Positions 31,633 to 33,293 of a stretch of 33,293 nt of DNA are shown here, piece by piece (the first letter of the stretch is position 1; each line of letters starts with the position of its first letter). Below the pieces are notes generated by a model. It saw only the letters and a list, made by a program, of their open reading frames with translations, did no database searches and had not been told where the DNA came from. The position numbers and the translations under genes are program-made. The DNA is taken from positions 1 to 33,293 of the forward strand of contig CACZPR010000013.1 in NCBI GenBank assembly GCA_902783155.1, given 5' to 3'. Origin of the DNA: an uncultured Spirochaetaceae bacterium (GTDB lineage: Bacteria > Spirochaetota > Spirochaetia > Treponematales > Treponemataceae).

Positions 31633-32061
31633 GTGAAAAAAATCTTCCATATAATATTTGCCGCGTTTTGCATGGGGAATCTTTTTGCCCAGGGGAGCGC
31701 GAAGCAGAACAAGGTCACGGTGGAAATAACCCAGGTCAAATCGACGGAGGGAAAAATCTATCTGTGCATTTTTGATTCCGCGCAGGGCTACGACAAAAAG
31801 ATTTCCTACAGGGAGCTGAGTCTTAATCCAAAAATCGGGACGGTCGTTTTTGAGACAACCCTTCCCGATGGAGACTATGTTTTTTCGCTGTGCCAGGACA
31901 CAAACGGAAACGGCAGGCTGGACACAGGCTTTATGGGAATCCCCAAGGAACCGATTGCCCTCAGCAACTACGACGGAAAGGGAATCCCCGGAAAATTCAA
32001 GAAGCACAAAATCAGCATAAGCGCTGACACAAAAGTCACTGTGCGGATGATTGAATTCTAG
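31633..32061 (+). CDS. DUF2141-family secreted protein
   Basis: A 142-residue exported protein. Residues 1-19 are a signal peptide ending near LFAQG. The mature part fits DUF2141: an N-terminal strand with GKIYLCIFDSAQGY, a central LPDGDYVFSLCQDTNGNGRLDTGFMGIPKEPIALSN and GIPGKF. The DxNxNGxLD stretch looks like a calcium-type loop. Function of the family is unknown; a small beta-sandwich in the periplasm or at the surface is likely. The start is GTG 31633, because GGAGG (31623-31627) lies five bases before it and it gives a clean signal peptide. An in-frame ATG at 31615 lies upstream of that site and has no ribosome site of its own. It is convergent with mraY with an 11-base gap and no terminator between. 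Confidence 0.8.
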   Translation: MKKIFHIIFAAFCMGNLFAQGSAKQNKVTVEITQVKSTEGKIYLCIFDSAQGYDKKISYRELSLNPKIGTVVFETTLPDGDYVFSLCQDTNGNGRLDTGFMGIPKEPIALSNYDGKGIPGKFKKHKISISADTKVTVRMIEF

Positions 32062-32072
32062 CCCCCATGCAA

Positions 32073-33143
32073 TTACCTGATTTTCAGGAAGAGTCCCAGA
32101 ACGGCGACAGAAATCAAAAGCTGGAGGATTATGAACTTCACCAGAACCTGGGTCGGAGACCATCCACGGTTTTTTCTCATGTGGTCGTGCAGCGGGAAAC
32201 GGACGTTCTTGAAAATCGTGATGTGAAGGAACCTCTTCAAGGCAACTTTCAAAAGCCCCATTCCTCCGTTGATAAAAATAATTGACGAGGTGGCGAGGAA
32301 GATAAAAGGGTTTCCGGTAATCATCACGCAGATTCCCATGTAGAATCCCATTGCCCTTGAACCGGCATCGCCCATGAGAACCTGGCTTGGAAATGCGTTT
32401 CTCCATAGGTAGCCCATCAGCACACCGACAAGACAGAACGTCATTACAGCCCAGGACGCACCCTTTTCCAGATGCGGAATGCGCAGGTAGTTCGCTATCT
32501 CGACATGTCCAAGGATTGCGTAGAGTATTACGCCCATCACAATCAGCGAAAGCAGAACGAGTGATGAAGAAAGTCCGTCAACACCGTCGGTACAGTTGGT
32601 TGTGTTGACCGAGACCCAGAGAAGGATTGTCGTAATCACTATGTAGAGCCAAACAGGAACGGCCAGCGGATTTTTTACAAACGGAAGCCAGAAATAAATT
32701 TTCCCGTCAGGGGACTCTTTTCCAATTGTATATGCCAAAAGAGATGCCGCCGCAACCGACAGTATGAAATCAAGAACAGCTTTTCTGTATTCACCCCACC
32801 CCTTCTGGCTGCGGTCATCCAGGTAGCCCGTGAGCATCATAAGCCAGGTGAGAACCAACACACCGCCCTGCTGGAGATTCATCGGAATCAAAATGAGACA
32901 GAGGACCACAAACATGGTGATAAAGACAACACCAGAACCAGTCGGTTTACCTTTCGCAGCTTCTGCGGTCAAAGTGAATTCACGTCCGCGATCGGAGGGA
33001 AGAAATTTATAAAACTTTGGAAGAAATTTCCACACAAAGAAAAAACCCAAATAAAGTGCGACAACAATCAACACACCATAGGACTGAAAAAGTCTCGCAG
33101 GCCCCCAAAATTCAGAAAGCCATTGTCCAAGATAATAAATCAT
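32073..33143 (-). CDS. mraY: Phospho-N-acetylmuramoyl-pentapeptide transferase
   Basis: A 356-residue polytopic inner-membrane enzyme that transfers phospho-MurNAc-pentapeptide from UDP to undecaprenyl phosphate, giving lipid I, the first membrane step of peptidoglycan synthesis. About ten hydrophobic helices are visible. MraY hallmarks are GKPTGSG (65-71), D109-D110 in DDRSQK, NCTDGVDGL (183-191), MGDAGS (257-262) and HDHMRKNRGWS (319-329), which separates it from WecA-type relatives. The helix order and length are typical. It stands alone at the right edge; the usual murF and murD neighbours of a dcw cluster are not adjacent here on the visible side. Its -10 box is close to the ATG, and GGGG is the only purine-rich stretch before it. 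Confidence 0.95.
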   Translation of the reverse strand: MIYYLGQWLSEFWGPARLFQSYGVLIVVALYLGFFFVWKFLPKFYKFLPSDRGREFTLTAEAAKGKPTGSGVVFITMFVVLCLILIPMNLQQGGVLVLTWLMMLTGYLDDRSQKGWGEYRKAVLDFILSVAAASLLAYTIGKESPDGKIYFWLPFVKNPLAVPVWLYIVITTILLWVSVNTTNCTDGVDGLSSSLVLLSLIVMGVILYAILGHVEIANYLRIPHLEKGASWAVMTFCLVGVLMGYLWRNAFPSQVLMGDAGSRAMGFYMGICVMITGNPFIFLATSSIIFINGGMGLLKVALKRFLHITIFKNVRFPLHDHMRKNRGWSPTQVLVKFIILQLLISVAVLGLFLKIR

Positions 33144-33154
33144 TTAAAACCCCA

Positions 33155-33160
33155 ACTATA
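33155..33160 (-). promoter_or_regulatory. Possible -10 element of mraY with a very short leader
   Basis: On the minus strand TATAGT (5 of 6) ends 11 bases before the mraY ATG, which would leave a leader of about four or five bases. No -35 box is clear. Confidence 0.4.
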
Positions 33161-33179
33161 ACGTACAGAATACTAATGT

Positions 33180-33293
33180 TTTGAGTTTTAATCAACAACC
33201 CCGGCAAATCACCAACCCCGCCGCAGAGCAACGGGGTATGGTGTTCTCATAAGGTATTGCAGTCGGATTTAATACCCCTTGTTTCGCCCCAGA
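33180..33293. other. Right-edge segment with inverted repeats; possible gene end or repeat
   Basis: A GC-rich 110-base segment upstream of mraY. CCCCG/CGGGG close a small hairpin near 33217-33236, and CGGGGTAT/ATACCCC (33230-33237 with 33271-33277) can form a larger one. On the minus strand a frame is open from the window edge to TGA at 33192 (last residues ...LNPTAIPYENTIPRCSAAG), which could be the tail of a gene outside the window. It could equally be part of a dispersed repeat. Not resolvable here. Confidence 0.3.

Noticed and set aside
31518-31775. 85-codon frame starting in the candidate small RNA
   Set aside because: It runs through the terminator and into the DUF2141 gene in another frame, with no ribosome site.

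Overview
The window looks like a chromosomal stretch from a free-living or gut/rumen-type Treponema (Spirochaetota). This rests on gene content, not on a database search: a FliS flagellar chaperone beside a FlgN-like gene, a DUF115/MptE-like 'motility accessory' glycosyltransferase-type protein, a large chemoreceptor, type III glutamine synthetase, GTP-dependent PEP carboxykinase, and several secreted or lipidated cell-wall enzymes. Base composition is moderate, with a purine-rich GGA/GAA coding style. Nearly all of the window is ordinary chromosomal coding sequence. No integrase, transposase gene, CRISPR array or tRNA gene was seen.

Layout. Bases 1-24 are the 5' tip of a 16S rRNA gene on the minus strand. 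A boxA-like site and a strong TTGACA/TAACAT promoter lie behind it, followed by an unusually GC-rich stretch with no credible gene. Next come a secreted protein built of 21-residue YD-type repeats (minus), a lysA-type decarboxylase (plus), convergent ilvC (minus) and a Cache/HAMP chemoreceptor (minus). A 459-base gap holds a long imperfect hairpin with near-flanking 8-base direct repeats, a MITE-like structure, in front of pckG (plus). A small XRE regulator (plus) abuts a minus-strand operon of signal peptidase I, a class B penicillin-binding protein with a PASTA domain, and the DUF115 protein; these three reading frames overlap. The plus strand then carries a LysM-M23 endopeptidase, a beta-propeller/NodB-like fusion, glnN and an M23 lipoprotein. 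ftsH and the fliS-flgN-like pair follow on the minus strand. A glycogen-use operon (glgX-glgP-galE), an M20 peptidase, a small PBECR-like protein and a DUF2141 protein are on plus, and mraY (minus) closes the window.

How the genes fit together. Four themes recur: envelope and division (lepB, PBP, two M23 enzymes, the NodB-like fusion, ftsH, mraY), motility (chemoreceptor, fliS, flgN-like, DUF115), carbon storage and gluconeogenesis (pckG, glgX, glgP, galE), and nitrogen/amino-acid metabolism (lysA, ilvC, glnN, M20 peptidase).

The most unusual signals are: (1) a perfect-consensus sigma-70 promoter inside the 3' end of the PBECR-like gene, followed about 110 bases later by a strong intrinsic terminator, enclosing a multi-hairpin RNA candidate; (2) the MITE-like hairpin upstream of pckG; (3) several genes (lysA, xre, glgX, ftsH, mraY) whose -10 hexamer ends only 5-11 bases before the start codon, implying leaderless or near-leaderless mRNAs; (4) a 14-bp perfect hairpin in the glnN leader; (5) a NodB-fold fusion that has lost its metal-binding histidine motif. 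Regulatory calls were made by eye and carry moderate confidence.
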